From: Amia ocellicauda
Taxonomy: Eukaryota > Chordata > Actinopteri > Amiiformes > Amiidae
Direction of reading: 5' to 3'
Assembly: GCF_036373705.1 (NCBI RefSeq)
Contig: NW_027102660.1
Span: 62,001-126,000 of the forward strand
DNA: 64,000 nucleotides
Part shown: in pieces, positions 21,194 through 32,213 of the stretch
How the letters are laid out: every line of letters begins with the position of its first letter
How positions within the stretch are numbered: position 1 is the first letter of the stretch
Translations under genes and position numbers: made by a program
Notes under the pieces: generated by a model
Seen by the model: only the letters and a program-made list of their open reading frames with translations
Databases searched by the model: none
What the model was told of the DNA's origin: nothing

Positions 21194-21586
21194 ATGGGGA
21201 ATGTTCTGGACTGCTTCTGCAACTGGTTCTGTCATCAACACTCAGCAGCTAACCTGAGAGCGCTATTACACCATGTGCTTGACAGAAAAGTAGCCAACGC
21301 GAGCCTTTTCTCTACAGATTTAACCATCGATGAGGATCAACTTTCAAACCTGGAAAAGTGAATGGCTGCTGTAACAAAGACCGGGGGGTACGAACACTGG
21401 GATGAAGGGCTCAAGGGGGCCAAGAATGATATTAGGCCATTTCATCAACATCTGTATGACCTTTTACTGAGCATGTTTAATACACCTCTGTTTACTTTTA
21501 AAATAGGTCATATTGTTGTTTTATTTACATATGTAACTGAGGTGTGTGCCTACAAGATAAAGAAACAGGTATATTTGTTGATATAG
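21194..21586 (+). pseudogene. Bcl-2-like small protein, premature stop (E2)
   Basis: The ATG 21194 frame stops at TGA 21358-21360 (gaaaagtgaatg; E3 reads gaaaagttaatg). The downstream part with the putative BH1 segment remains open. E4 shares this stop. Confidence 0.45.
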
Positions 21587-21758
21587 ATCAAGTAACCAAT
21601 CATCTGATTTATTTTTGTCTGGACCGTAGAAAAAATTGTTGTGTATGTTATACTTTTCTCAAATGTCTAAAAAGTGGTATCTGCTCTCCTGAAGTTGAAT
21701 AAAAAACCTTGTATAAAAACTTTGCGCATAGTGTGGGTCTGTGTGGTTATTTGACAGA

Positions 21759-22850
21759 ATGACTCGGCAAGCTCCCCAAATGCAGGAACTATACTACAAC
21801 CCAGCCAAGATTGGGGGTTTGGCGGGTAAGAAGGGTTTTCAAAGAGGACTCGCTGAGGCCGGAGTGAAGGTTAATGATGTGGTTGTTTCAGAATGGTTAC
21901 GGGAACAAGACGCCTATACCTTACATAAACCTCTCAGGATTAACTTTAAAAGAAACCGCGTATATGCAACTGACATAGATTCACAATGGCAAATGGATCT
22001 AGTCGATATGTCAAATTTATCAAAACATAACAATGGTCACAAATTGATGTTGATGTGTATCGATGTGTTATCAAAATATGCCTGGGCTCGCATTCTACAT
22101 AATAAAACAGGTCGGGCGGTGACAAGGGCCTTTGAGGATATATTGTCCCAGGGTCGATGTCCTAAAAAACTGCAGACTGATAAAGGAAAAGAGTTTCTCA
22201 ACAGAGAATTTCAGAATCTACTGAAGAGACACAAAATACATCATTTCACCACCGGTAATGAGCTTAGGGCATCGGTAGTGGAGAGGTTTAACCGCACCAT
22301 AAAGACCAAAATGTGGAGATATTTTACAGCGGTCAACACGTTCAAGTATTTTGATAAAGTTCAAGATTTTATCGATGCTTACAACCAAGGGTATCACACC
22401 AGTATTAAAATGAAGCCTTTAGATGTTGATCAAAGCAATTCTTTTAAGGTCTATAAAAAATTATACCGACCATTTATTAAGAAGGGAAAAACTACTTATT
22501 AGTTCAACATCGGTGATGTGGTTCGCGTTTCAAAGCTAAGGAGTACTTTTGCCAAAGGTTATGAACAAACATTTTCTGACGAATATTTTACAGTTACCGA
22601 ACAGTTGGGTAGAGACCCCCCCGTGTACCGGTTAAAAGACTATGACAGGGAGGATATAGAAGGAACGTTTTACGAAGCCGAGTTACAAAAAATTATTGTG
22701 GGTAAAGACAGTGTATACAGAGTTGAAAAGATATTAGCTGAAAAAACCCAGAACCGGAAAAAATATGTGTTGATGAAATGGCTTGGATGGCCTGAAAAGT
22801 TCAATAGTTGGGTCCCGGAACAACAGGTTTGCGATATTCAATCCTTATAA
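21759..22850 (+). pseudogene. Maverick rve integrase with chromodomain, one stop (E2)
   Basis: It would insert element DNA into the host chromosome, generating the 6-bp duplication. The order is an N-terminal region with a conserved tyrosine-rich start (ELYYNPAKIGG), a catalytic core with D80 (WQMD), D141 (LQTDKGKEF) and E175 (VVERFNRT), a basic linker, and a C-terminal chromodomain (YRVEKILAEK ... VKWLGWPEKFNSW, here MKWLGW). The only defect is TAG at 22501 (tattagttc; E3 reads tataagttc), between core and chromodomain. An acceptor-like ttatttgacag precedes the ATG. E4 has the same stop, so neither could make a full enzyme without readthrough. Confidence 0.9.
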
Positions 22851-22854
22851 CAAC

Positions 22855-23629
22855 ATGCCCGCGGGTGTGTTGGGGGCATTACTTTCGATTCTCAAGATGG
22901 AATCAGGAGGCTTCTACGTGACTCTACCCAGTAATGCCTCTCTCGATATATATCCTAAAAATGAAATATCCAGTTACACGGTACAATTTGGAAAATCTAT
23001 AGATCTAAGGGGGTCGTGGGAAGTGGGGTTGGCGGAAATACAGTATCCTTACACTTGGGCTGTTTTACAAGATAAGGATGCCACCTTCGCCATTTTTGAT
23101 GATGTTAAAAAGAGTCAATGGACATTCACGATACAAGGAGGTTATTATGACAATGTGGATAAAATATTAGATGAGATGCATAAACAGTTCTCAGAAGGCA
23201 CCCCCAACATCAAGCTATATTACAACCCTATTAAAAACAGAGTGTACAAGGTGTCAAAACCAGGTATTAGCATTCAAACCAGCGGCCAACTGGGGCGTAT
23301 ATTTGGGTTCTATTCTGACACAGAGAGCAGGTTCTCAGAAGTGGTGGGGCGGCTTTTACACTCTTTATGTGTATACGGATATCATAACCCACCAGAGGGT
23401 CGGGGATAGTTATGTCCCCCTTTTGAGAAATGTACTTAATAAAGGTAAAAGCAATGACATGGTCACAATTACTTATGACAAACCACACTACGTACCAGTC
23501 TCAAAGACCCACTTTGACAACATCACGATCGAAGTAAAATCGGATCAGAATATCAACGTACCCTTCCGCTTCGGTAAAGTTAATGTCAAACTACATTTTC
23601 GACCCCTGAAACAGTTTGTACATTATTAA
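22855..23629 (+). pseudogene. Penton-like minor capsid protein, shared frameshift (E2)
   Basis: This is the single jelly-roll vertex protein of Maverick/adintovirus capsids, recognised from LDIYPKNEISSYTVQFGKS and GSWEVGLAEIQYPYTW. ATG 22855 (MPAGVLGALL) or ATG 22897 (MESGGFYVTL) may be the start. At about 23340 (agaagtggtggggcgg) the frame breaks, and the conserved sequence continues one frame over (GGFYTLYVYTDII, then LLRNVL) to a stop at 23629. The break is identical in E1-E4, so it is either an old mutation or a recoding site. Confidence 0.8.
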
Positions 23630-23630
23630 A

Positions 23631-24119
23631 ATGGCTACCTCGAATGGTTATGTAGATCCTAGCGCCTATGTGGATTATTACAAGATGCAAGATGGAACGG
23701 CTTGCCCGGTATTGTAGGAGCCCCCACAATGTATGGCGCCGGTCTAGGAGGACTCTTTCGTGGTCTCTTTAGAATGGCCATACCCCTGCTTAAGAGAGGC
23801 TTTGCTATAGCCAGACCCCACTTGAAATCAGCGGCTAAAAATATTGTTAGTGACGTGTTCACCAATGTTATGAACCGGGCAGCTAGCCATGAGCATCAGG
23901 AGGGTTCGGGTCTCATGGTAATGGCGAGGAGGGGGGTAAAAGAAGAAACAGCATGTGTCCACCAGGGGGCGACAAAGATCCGTGGCTAACAAAAAACGAA
24001 GAATCTCTCATTCTCCAACATATCGTGGAAACACTCGGAGAAGGAAGCAGCACAAGAAAAAACCTGCAAAAAGAAAGTCTCAAAGAAAGAAAAATAGAGC
24101 CTCAGGATACATCTTTTAA
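23631..24119 (+). pseudogene. pVI/pX-like core protein, frameshifts (E2)
   Basis: The start MATSNGYVDPSAYVDYYK is broken at caagatggaacgg. A Gly-rich amphipathic segment (YGAGLGGLFRGLFRMAIPLL) continues in a second frame. A Lys/Arg-rich tail lies in a third frame, ending at TAA 24117-24119. Position between penton and hexon, and the amphipathic-plus-basic composition, suggest the adenovirus pVI/pX type of membrane-active, DNA-binding core protein. Confidence 0.6.
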
Positions 24120-24121
24120 AC

Positions 24122-25431
24122 ATGTCTTTTGTCCACAGTCTATCGGAAGAATGCGTCAAATCAGAACTGGATCTGTTTACAGTTCCATACACTCAAACGA
24201 GTATAGATAAGATCATATATGTAGAGATTCCCCCTCTTTCTGCAATTTCAGACACGGCCCCTCTGGAGTTTTTTATAGCTGGCAATGGCGAGGATTATAT
24301 TGATTTGAATAACACATTTATTTTAATGAACTGTAAAGTGACTGATGAGGATGGCGATGCAATCGAGAAGACGACCAACGCTGGGGTCATCAATTACCCG
24401 GTGGCCACCATGTTTTCACAGGTGGATGTGACCCTGGGAGATCGGCTCATTAGTCAAAGCAGCAATACTTACCCCTATAGAGCCATGATGGAGTGTATAC
24501 TTAATTATAGTGAGGAGACCCTAGGCAAACAGTTCAACCCCGGCCTTTTCTTCAAAGACATCCCGGAAGCTATGGACGACAAGGATCCAGAGGGACTCAA
24601 TAAGGGTTTGCAAAAAAGAACGGCCTTTTCAACAGAAGGGAGGACCTTTGAGCTAATGGGGCATATCCATGCAGACATATTTTTCCAAGAAAAACTCATG
24701 CTCAACGGGGTAGACATTAAAATTAAAATGATCCGTAGTAAAAGTGCTTTTTGTCTGATGACCCCTGATACTGAAAAATATAAACTGACCATATTATCGG
24801 CCTCGCTGTTTGTGAAAAAAGTGTCCGTCTCCCCGGCGGTTAAACTAGGACACGCGCAGGCGTTAATGACGGCAAACGCCAAGTACCCGATCGAAAGAGT
24901 CTATATGAAAGTCCACAGTATCCCCGCAGGGACACGGGTGATGAACCAGGAAAATCTGTTTCTAGGACAGCTCCCAAAACAGGTTATTATAGGTCTCGTG
25001 GATAATGATGCATTTACCGGGGTTTACAACAAGAACCCCTTTAACTTTAAACATTATAACGCGGAATTTATAGCGTTGTACGTCGATGGTGTGCAGGTTC
25101 CATCCAGACCTTTTCAACCTGACTTTGAAAACGGCAATGTGGTTCGTGAATATGACAGTCTAGTACTGGCTACGGGTCGCCATCTCAAGGATCAAACTCC
25201 CGGCTGATCGATCGCCGGGAATACTGCAGCGGTTACACCCTGTACGGTTTCAACCTGACCCCTGACGAAGAGTGTGGACAACATTTTTCACTGATGAAGA
25301 CGGGCAATATGCGTTTGGAGATGCGTTTCAAGCAGCCTCTACCACGCACTGTAAATATGGTCGTGTATGCAGTGTTTGACAACATTATTGAGGTGAATCA
25401 GAGGAGAAATGTTATGTATGATTATTATTAA
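24122..25431 (+). pseudogene. Hexon-like major capsid protein, 3' frameshift (E2)
   Basis: It is open for 361 codons, to HLKDQTPG. There the sequence actcccggctgatcg replaces the E3 actctgctgatcg, shifting the frame. The remaining 75 codons are intact in another frame up to TAA 25429-25431. E4 carries the same change. Confidence 0.88.
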
Positions 25432-25432
25432 A

Positions 25433-25990
25433 ATGAACACCAGAGAGCTCAACCACATCATGAATGCCCTGGCCAGCTCACGGAAACTGTTTCAAGGAGT
25501 CTACACCTGCGATCAGCTGCCTAAATTTAAGATCAAGAATTTACCTGCAATGTACATAATCAACACACACCCTAAAAATATGCCCGGAGAACATTGGCTG
25601 GCTATTTATCTAAGGGAGGACCACCGTGGTGAATTTTTTGATTCCTATGCAAACCCCCCGGATTTCAGACCTTTCCCTCGGAAGATCAATAACTTTCTGC
25701 TCAACAACTGTCAAGAAACCATTTACAGCGGTCGTCAAGTACAAAGTCTTCAGACCTTCACTTGTGGTCAACACTGTGTGTTTTTCTTATTTCATAGATC
25801 TAAAGGAAGGTCATACCCCGATATTATGGCCTTGTACAGTGAGGATTTAGGCCAAAATGATAAAAAAGTGGCAGAGTTTGTCAGGACACTGTGGACCCCC
25901 CCTTATAACACAATGACTTACGACCCTAGCCAGCCGTGTATACAGATGGGGTGTTCTTGTGAGGATTTTAAAAGATGTCATGCGTGTTAA
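25433..25990 (+). CDS. Adenain-like cysteine protease (E2)
   Basis: This is an intact 185-residue frame starting one base after the hexon stop. Catalytic residues H54, D70, Q113 and C115 are present, as in E3. It differs from E3 by a few substitutions (ASSRK for AGSRK, FLFHRS for FLYHRS). The Cys-rich tail (CIQMGCSCEDFKRCHAC) is kept. Confidence 0.88.
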   Translation: MNTRELNHIMNALASSRKLFQGVYTCDQLPKFKIKNLPAMYIINTHPKNMPGEHWLAIYLREDHRGEFFDSYANPPDFRPFPRKINNFLLNNCQETIYSGRQVQSLQTFTCGQHCVFFLFHRSKGRSYPDIMALYSEDLGQNDKKVAEFVRTLWTPPYNTMTYDPSQPCIQMGCSCEDFKRCHAC

Positions 25991-26169
25991 GGTGAAAAAA
26001 TAATGAAAACAGCCTTTGAATCATTAGTTTTGTTTTTATTCAACACAATTCTTATACAAAGCAGGGGTTATGGTATAAATAAATGTACAACATTTGAAAA
26101 ATAAAAAATAAAAATAAAAAATTGTTTGTCGGGTCATTATTTACAGGGGAGACAAATAAAAACATGAGA

Positions 26170-26913
26170 TTAATAAGCTTCCCAACAATGGATAGATCCT
26201 GAGGATGGTCGCTCAGCACGGTCAGAGTAATGAGATATCGGAGTCAGATCAGGCTCCACCTCTTTACACAGACGGATTTTTTGTCGCGTTTCCTGGTTAG
26301 GAACTGTTGATTGGGGCATGTTCAGACAGGCCATCGCCTGTAGGAAAGCATTCCAGCCTACAGGTCGGCGACTATCGGGTACCTTATTAGTGCTAGTGAC
26401 ACTCTTCAACAAATCGAACATGTGTGAACCTTTGATCAGTAGTCCTTTAAAAACAAATTCACCCTGTTCATTCCAAGCCGTTACCCGCAGTTTCTGAACC
26501 ATTTTGTGCAGGATATATTGTGCATGTCTTTTGCTTCTGGCCGGCATGTTTCTCAAAACATCCGTTACAACATCTCCCTCTGAACTCTCTACAGGTTCGG
26601 TCACCGCAACATCTTTATCAACCGTTCCCCCCGCATCAGCCCCAGAACCATTTTCTTGAGAGGCCATGGTTAAAGTTAAAATGTTTTGATCTTTTTCACC
26701 CTGTCTAACCAGACGGAGGTAGCGCTGTAACGTGTTGGTATACAACTGGGCTTTGGAATACTGATTTAAATCGGCCCTGGCCTGTATAGCTTTCATTTCA
26801 GAGTCCAGGTTGTTTTCGGCCGTTTGTCTAATGGGCTCTGGCCCGACAACATTTTTTCTCAGTTTCTCAAGCTGCTCCTGAGGGATCAAAAACATTTTCT
26901 GAGCATATTCCAT
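26170..26913 (-). CDS. Conserved Maverick late protein MEYAQKMF (E2)
   Basis: This is the longest version, 247 residues. It starts with a Gln/Glu/Lys-rich, probably helical or coiled-coil region (QEQLEKLRKNVVG to LQRYLRLVRQG), has an acidic Gly/Ser-rich linker (about residues 85-115), then a more globular part with WNEQGEFVFKG and GSHMFDLLKSV. I recall this second part as widely conserved in Maverick and adintovirus genomes, without a known function. Late or virion function is inferred from its position facing the protease. Its ATG lies a few bases from the stop of the small basic protein, suggesting one transcript. Several AATAAA-like signals in 25991-26169 would serve the convergent genes. 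Confidence 0.75.
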   Translation of the reverse strand: MEYAQKMFLIPQEQLEKLRKNVVGPEPIRQTAENNLDSEMKAIQARADLNQYSKAQLYTNTLQRYLRLVRQGEKDQNILTLTMASQENGSGADAGGTVDKDVAVTEPVESSEGDVVTDVLRNMPARSKRHAQYILHKMVQKLRVTAWNEQGEFVFKGLLIKGSHMFDLLKSVTSTNKVPDSRRPVGWNAFLQAMACLNMPQSTVPNQETRQKIRLCKEVEPDLTPISHYSDRAERPSSGSIHCWEAY

Positions 26914-26915
26914 TA

Positions 26916-27251
26916 TTAACCCACTCTGGAAGCTAGAAGACTGGTTAGGAAAGGCACGGCTATGCTCAACAGCGGTCCTATAAAACCCCCGGTTTGATTA
27001 ATCTTCTTTCTTTTTCTTTTAATAGAATACTTCTTATTAGCGATGATCTTGATAACCGCTTTTTGTTTTTTGAGTTTAGAATGTTGAGAAGGGGTTAGGG
27101 GTATATTACCGCGTAAGATGTTAAAAGCTATTTCACACAGGGTCTCGATCAAATCCGAGGGGGCCCCTGCCAGCACAGCTTTCCTATGGCGCGGGCTCCT
27201 CTCAAATAACATTTGCAAAAGCGGCAGATTTCTTTTAATCCGAACAGACAT
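26916..27251 (-). CDS. Small basic Maverick protein MSVRIKRN (E2)
   Basis: This 111-residue protein has a helical N-terminal half (DLIETLCEIAFNILRGNIPL), a Lys/Arg patch (KKYSIKRKRKK), then GGFIGPLLSIAVPFLTSLL, a Gly-led hydrophobic tail. The layout recalls Maverick/adintovirus core or pX-like proteins that bind DNA and interact with membranes. That is family resemblance from memory. It sits between the ATPase (6-base gap) and the late protein (2-base gap). Confidence 0.75.
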   Translation of the reverse strand: MSVRIKRNLPLLQMLFERSPRHRKAVLAGAPSDLIETLCEIAFNILRGNIPLTPSQHSKLKKQKAVIKIIANKKYSIKRKRKKINQTGGFIGPLLSIAVPFLTSLLASRVG

Positions 27252-27257
27252 TCTTAT

Positions 27258-27929
27258 TTATTTCCTTTTCTTTAGCACATAGACTGCCGGCCAATCGTGC
27301 GGGCACAAACCTGTTCTTAGGCGAAAGTCTTCTGGGGTTTGTGCATTTAATTCCGCAATCAAGTACCCGTAGGGTTTTTTGGTGGCATCCTCAAATGCCT
27401 CCAAAAAGAACTTGGTCTGGTTAGGGTACATTTGACGAGCCAAGACGGTGACCTGTAGTTTATCTCTGGGGTTTTTAAAAAGAATTATATAATTGGCATA
27501 TAAATTAATAGTGCGGCTTTTTTTACCTTGAAAAAATAGATTTTGAACTAAATAAATAATACTTAAATTCCTATGATGAGTGTACTTTGTGAAAGCTTTT
27601 TCCACTTCACTGTTGTCACCGGCCTGCTCCATCAGGTCATCAAGGATCACTAGGTTAGTATTACCGGGCGGGAACAAGTCATCGCCACACAACGAGGCGG
27701 GGAGACCTTGCACAAATTTCAGATTATTTTTTTTCCAAGCCAAATCATCGTAGAGAGGTTGCCAGCAAGAGAAACACCACACTATGTTGTCAAGAGCTTG
27801 GGACACGGTTGCGTCCACATCTTCTATGATGTTCTTTATAAGATAGCTCTTCCCCGAATTGGAGGGACCGGCTATAATACAGGAGAAAGGGTGTTGAAGT
27901 CTGTTTTCAAAACCACCGCTAATATCCAT
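27258..27929 (-). CDS. FtsK/HerA (A32-like) genome-packaging ATPase (E2)
   Basis: This 223-residue P-loop ATPase would translocate element DNA into capsids. Walker A is GPSNSGKS (residues 21-28) and Walker B is LVILDDLM (around 93-100). Downstream, YLVQNLFFQGK with a conserved Gln resembles a sensor motif. Length matches Maverick ATPases. The start overlaps the 3' end of PolB by 11 bases. The frame is intact in E2, E3 and E4. Confidence 0.92.
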   Translation of the reverse strand: MDISGGFENRLQHPFSCIIAGPSNSGKSYLIKNIIEDVDATVSQALDNIVWCFSCWQPLYDDLAWKKNNLKFVQGLPASLCGDDLFPPGNTNLVILDDLMEQAGDNSEVEKAFTKYTHHRNLSIIYLVQNLFFQGKKSRTINLYANYIILFKNPRDKLQVTVLARQMYPNQTKFFLEAFEDATKKPYGYLIAELNAQTPEDFRLRTGLCPHDWPAVYVLKKRK

Positions 27930-30900
27930 AAGGCAGAGTGGTATAATCAGTCTTCAACACTCTTTTATTGTACACCACCCTGAACCGTTTGTTTAGTGAT
28001 CTATTTTCCAACGTGTACCCCTTTTTATTGCGATAGATCTGATTTCCGGCTGTAATAATCTCACGAGGAGGCGCGTCTTTCTCGGTTACAAAACTTTCTA
28101 CCAGGGTCGTCAGAGACTTGATGTTAATGAGCTTGTTGTTACAATGGTTCAGAGTGAAACCCTTAACTTTCATACAGGTCTTACCCGCAGCCGTTCTGTA
28201 TGCGTAAGTCTTAGGACCCCCTGAAACAAACTCCACTATGTGGTCCTGAGGATCTAGTTCGCTCGTTAACTCCCCAAGGTAGTCCCCGAGGGGAGGGACC
28301 CAATCCCCTGGCCTGGTGACAAAGATTACAGAGTCAGTATCATGATAGAGCGTGCGTTCCTGCAACTGATCCATTAAGTTGTACAGTTCAAGCCGGGCGT
28401 AAGCCGAGGTAAAAACCGCTATGAAAACATTAACGTTCCCCTGTTTGGTGGGGAAATCTTTAGGGGCCCTCCACTGGACCTGTGCCACGTGGTCATTTAA
28501 GAATTGAAAGTGTGATACTGCATGTTGTTTGGAAAACATAAATTCTATGAACAGTTCAGGGGTTTTAATCAAGGTTGTGTTTAGACGGTAATTTCTTTCC
28601 CCAAACTTACCCCACAGACTGTTTAAAATCAGTTTGGACATTTGTCTCTTGGCGGGGTTTACAGTTATGTTCCCCGGCTCTAGACGGATCCCTTCCTTTT
28701 CAAAATATTGCTGAACGTATCGCTCTTTGGCCGCGGAGTCAACACACCATGAGGGATTGCCCGATGCCTCCTGTTTCCCTTTCAGATGGGTCATAATGTA
28801 ATCAGCAAAAAGAGTATCAGTTTTTTCAGAAAAATGCCAAACCTCATACACCTTACCGACTCTGTAACCTTTCTCCACCGCCTTGTCAAGCTCAATGCTA
28901 CACCAGACACCCGTCAGCGCTCTCTCTTCATCACTGTGCAGACAAGAGGTAGTTTGATTTTCAGTTTCCACACACGTTCTACACAGAGGGAACATCAATT
29001 TTCCCGAACACCTGTAAGGCAACACGGGTAAGAACAGCTCGCGAGGAGGGTACATGGTGACTTTGATCAAACTAAAGTAATGTCCGATTTCGAGAAAGTC
29101 ACGATAAACAATGGTTGGACGCCCCAGCGGGTACATTTTGGTCTTGTTGACATAAGGGTACAGACTGGTGAAATCATAGTAATCTACTCTCTCACCCTCC
29201 TTTACCTCATAATGTAAACAGAGGGCATTGGTACGACCCACAAATAACGCATCCCGGGGCTCTAGACATTCAGGAAAGTCCAAGGTTTCCATAAACCATT
29301 GTACCCCCGCATCCTGTTGCTTCAGGGTCGTCCACTCGTGTTCCCAAATCACCAGCACGTTCAAACCATAGGTGTTTTTTAAAGTTTCAATTCGTTCCTG
29401 GAAATCATAGTAGATATCACCGCAGAGTTTTTGTGATTCGGGGTTAAAGGTGTTTGGGTCGAAGCACTGAGGACAGCCATGGTAAATACAACCAGCAAAC
29501 TCATTAGCGGTACGCCGCCCGAACACGTCGCTAAAACCGTCTAAGTAGTAAGGCCCCATTTTGACTTCCCCTTGATTTAAAGCATGTCTGATGAATATGT
29601 TATCCCGGGCACTCAGGTATTCCAGCCACTGTATGGAGACAGTCGAAAAGTTATTTTGTCTAGCACGATAGTTGTCAGAAGTGGTGACCGCTATAGTGTT
29701 TCTCTGCAAGAAATTGGACCGATACATTTTCATGCAGAGAGACACTATGGTCACACTTTGCAAAGGGTCGAGACCCGATGTGTTGATAACCTCGGCGCAG
29801 AAACGCACACAGGCTTCTTTAAGGATCACCACATCATTTTTACAATAAGCGGCCATCTCTTCTCGGAAATCAAAAACACCTCACTTAACCGTATTGTACC
29901 ATTTAAAGAATTCCTCCCTCTCATGAGACATCATAGTATCAACCCCATAATAAGAGGCGGGCGGGTAGGACCCTCGATAATTTTGAGTGTCCTTAGTATT
30001 AAAAAAATGGCAGAACCAACCTTTCTTCTGAGCCTCATAACCCAGAGCCTTAGGCAAAGCGCTCAATTTCATGGGGAGGAAATTTAACGAGTCTATGTAA
30101 CGTTAGTTGAAAGCTTCGTCGGTGAAACACATGATCTTGCTACCCTGAGCTATTATTTTTGGGGTCACCCCATTTTCCACCAGATACTTCATCAAAATGT
30201 AAGAATCATAACCCTTAGCATTGTGGGCAATAAATGTGTAATTGAGGTATTTTGGACCGCGATACCGCGTAAAGAAATCCCTGACACAACTCTCACCGCT
30301 AGCTGACCACTCACGATCCAACATGTCAATACAGTGTATATAATTAGCAACGTGGACCCCGTTTTCTTGCCGGCATTCAAAAGCAAAAAAGACATACCGG
30401 TTGTGCGGCGGCTCCTTTTTAACCGGCTGAATAAAGCACTGGTGTTCGGACCCCGAGGTTAAATCAGCATTACAGATCCTGCATCTCGGCTCCAGACATT
30501 TGTGTGGTTTAACCTCATGAAAATGGTACTGGAGGCAACACTGCGGGCAATATTTAGTTTGATCACAATAACTCAGTTTTTTAACCCCCTCAGCAGCGGC
30601 CCTCTGTACCTTATGCTCGGAAAAACAGAACGTTGAGAGACAAATCCTTAAGCAATCTTTACATTGGATGGTAGGGGCCAAACCCTTACGACATTGCGGA
30701 TTGAAACAGACGTTACAGTAACCGTCACAGCGGTGCTTAAGCTTATCATTGAAGGCCTTATAACACCAATGACAAACATACGAACAACCCAAAAAAGCCG
30801 TCAAACTCTTTATTCCAAATTAATGTCTATCACCTAGGAAGAGAAACAGTGTCTGTGTATGGGTTTCAGGATGTGTCTGAAATTTAACAAATACTTCCTT

Positions 30901-32051
30901 TACCTCACAACGGTACCACACAACAATTTTTAAAGACAACAACTCCTCAAACTTGGTAATGTCTGAAAAGGCAACCATCTGTTGAGAGTTTAAGCCGGCC
31001 CTCTGATGAAGCATTAAAGCCTCTTGCAGAGCTTGGGGTTCAGGCATGTCGGGGGTGAGTAGTTTTATTAAACTGTAAGCAAAACAGAGCTTATTGTCCC
31101 CACTGGAACTCACCACTAATTGCCTGAGCTTGGTCCTAATTATGTCGTTCTTCAAGCATTTCGACAGTCTTCTAAGCGCCCCACCCTCAGGGTTACGAAC
31201 CACATTCATTACCAGAGACAGACTTTCATCAGCTAAGATGGCTGCGTTACTTTGCAATAACGCTTCGATTTTAGCCAGACATCTAAATTATCTCCACTCA
31301 GCATTGCAGATAGGTTGCTAAACAAAGCATCCCCTCTGAGTTCTAACTGTACAACATCTCGAGGTCTGACCCTTTCAGCAACCTGTTCAAGCATTTTCTG
31401 CAAGGCCTCGTGTATGTTGACAAATATTTCTGCATAATTGTCACAATTTAAAAGTTCTGCAAAAGTAAAACGCTGAATCATTTCAAAATTGTTATAGGCC
31501 GGTCTATCTATAATCACGGGATCACTGGTACTCTTGGACACATCATCATTTTGAACCAAGCCTTCACCCCCTACATTCTCACAGAGCATGTCCTCCACAG
31601 CCTTATCAGTCTCAGAACCCTCCACATTCCGAACACCCCCACTGCTGACATCTACAAAACCCCCTTTTTGAGGAGGCTCATTTAAAGCCTGTAAAAGTCC
31701 TTCAAAGATATCCAACCGGTTAATGTCAAGACCCTCCTCTATAGTGATGGCTGCTTCTGCCGCCATCCTGTGTTCTAATTGTCTCAAATAATTTATAATA
31801 GGGGCAGAATTTGGTCGGGGTAGCTCCTCCAAAGCCTCCACCATTTCAAACAAATCGGGGTGAACTAGGGGGTGAACCTCTATAAGCGCTACCGGTGGGA
31901 GGTGGTTATTTAGATCATTGACCATCTGTAACAGGTCGGGGTTCACCGGTAAGTGTGTTAATTCACATTCTATCGGTGGTAATTGGGGGTTATTTAAATC
32001 ATTTATCATTTGTAATAGTTCCAGGTTCATTGGGACATCAGAGGAGTTCAC
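27919..32051 (-). pseudogene. PolB: Protein-primed DNA polymerase B (PolB), several breaks (E2)
   Basis: This would replicate the element. From the 5' end: N-terminal repeats ELLQMINDLNN/DLLQMVNDLNN; a conserved N-terminal domain; Cys/His fingers (from CSYVCHWCYKAF onward); an exonuclease region with FECRQENG and HNAKGYDSY; Exo III (YCKNDVVILKEA); motif A DFTSLYPY; motif B LNSLWGKFGER; motif C YHDTDS. Breaks are a frameshift near 31255 (all copies), TAA at 30820, TAA at 30103 (also E3) and a stop near 29881. The Exo I Asp is Ala here (GCT at 30382-30384; E3 has GAT). The longest open piece is 645 codons (27919-29856), covering the polymerase domain. Confidence 0.93.
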
Positions 32052-32213
32052 AACAGGGCCGGGGATGTTCTCTCGGGAAGGTCTTTTTGGGGCCCTAGCT
32101 TGTTCATAATCCTTTAGTTTGTGAGTTCTTTTACCAAGTCAGGACATTTTTTAATTTATTTTTTATTTTTCCAACAACCCACAATAGTAAGGCGTTTTGT
32201 GTCTATTAAAACA

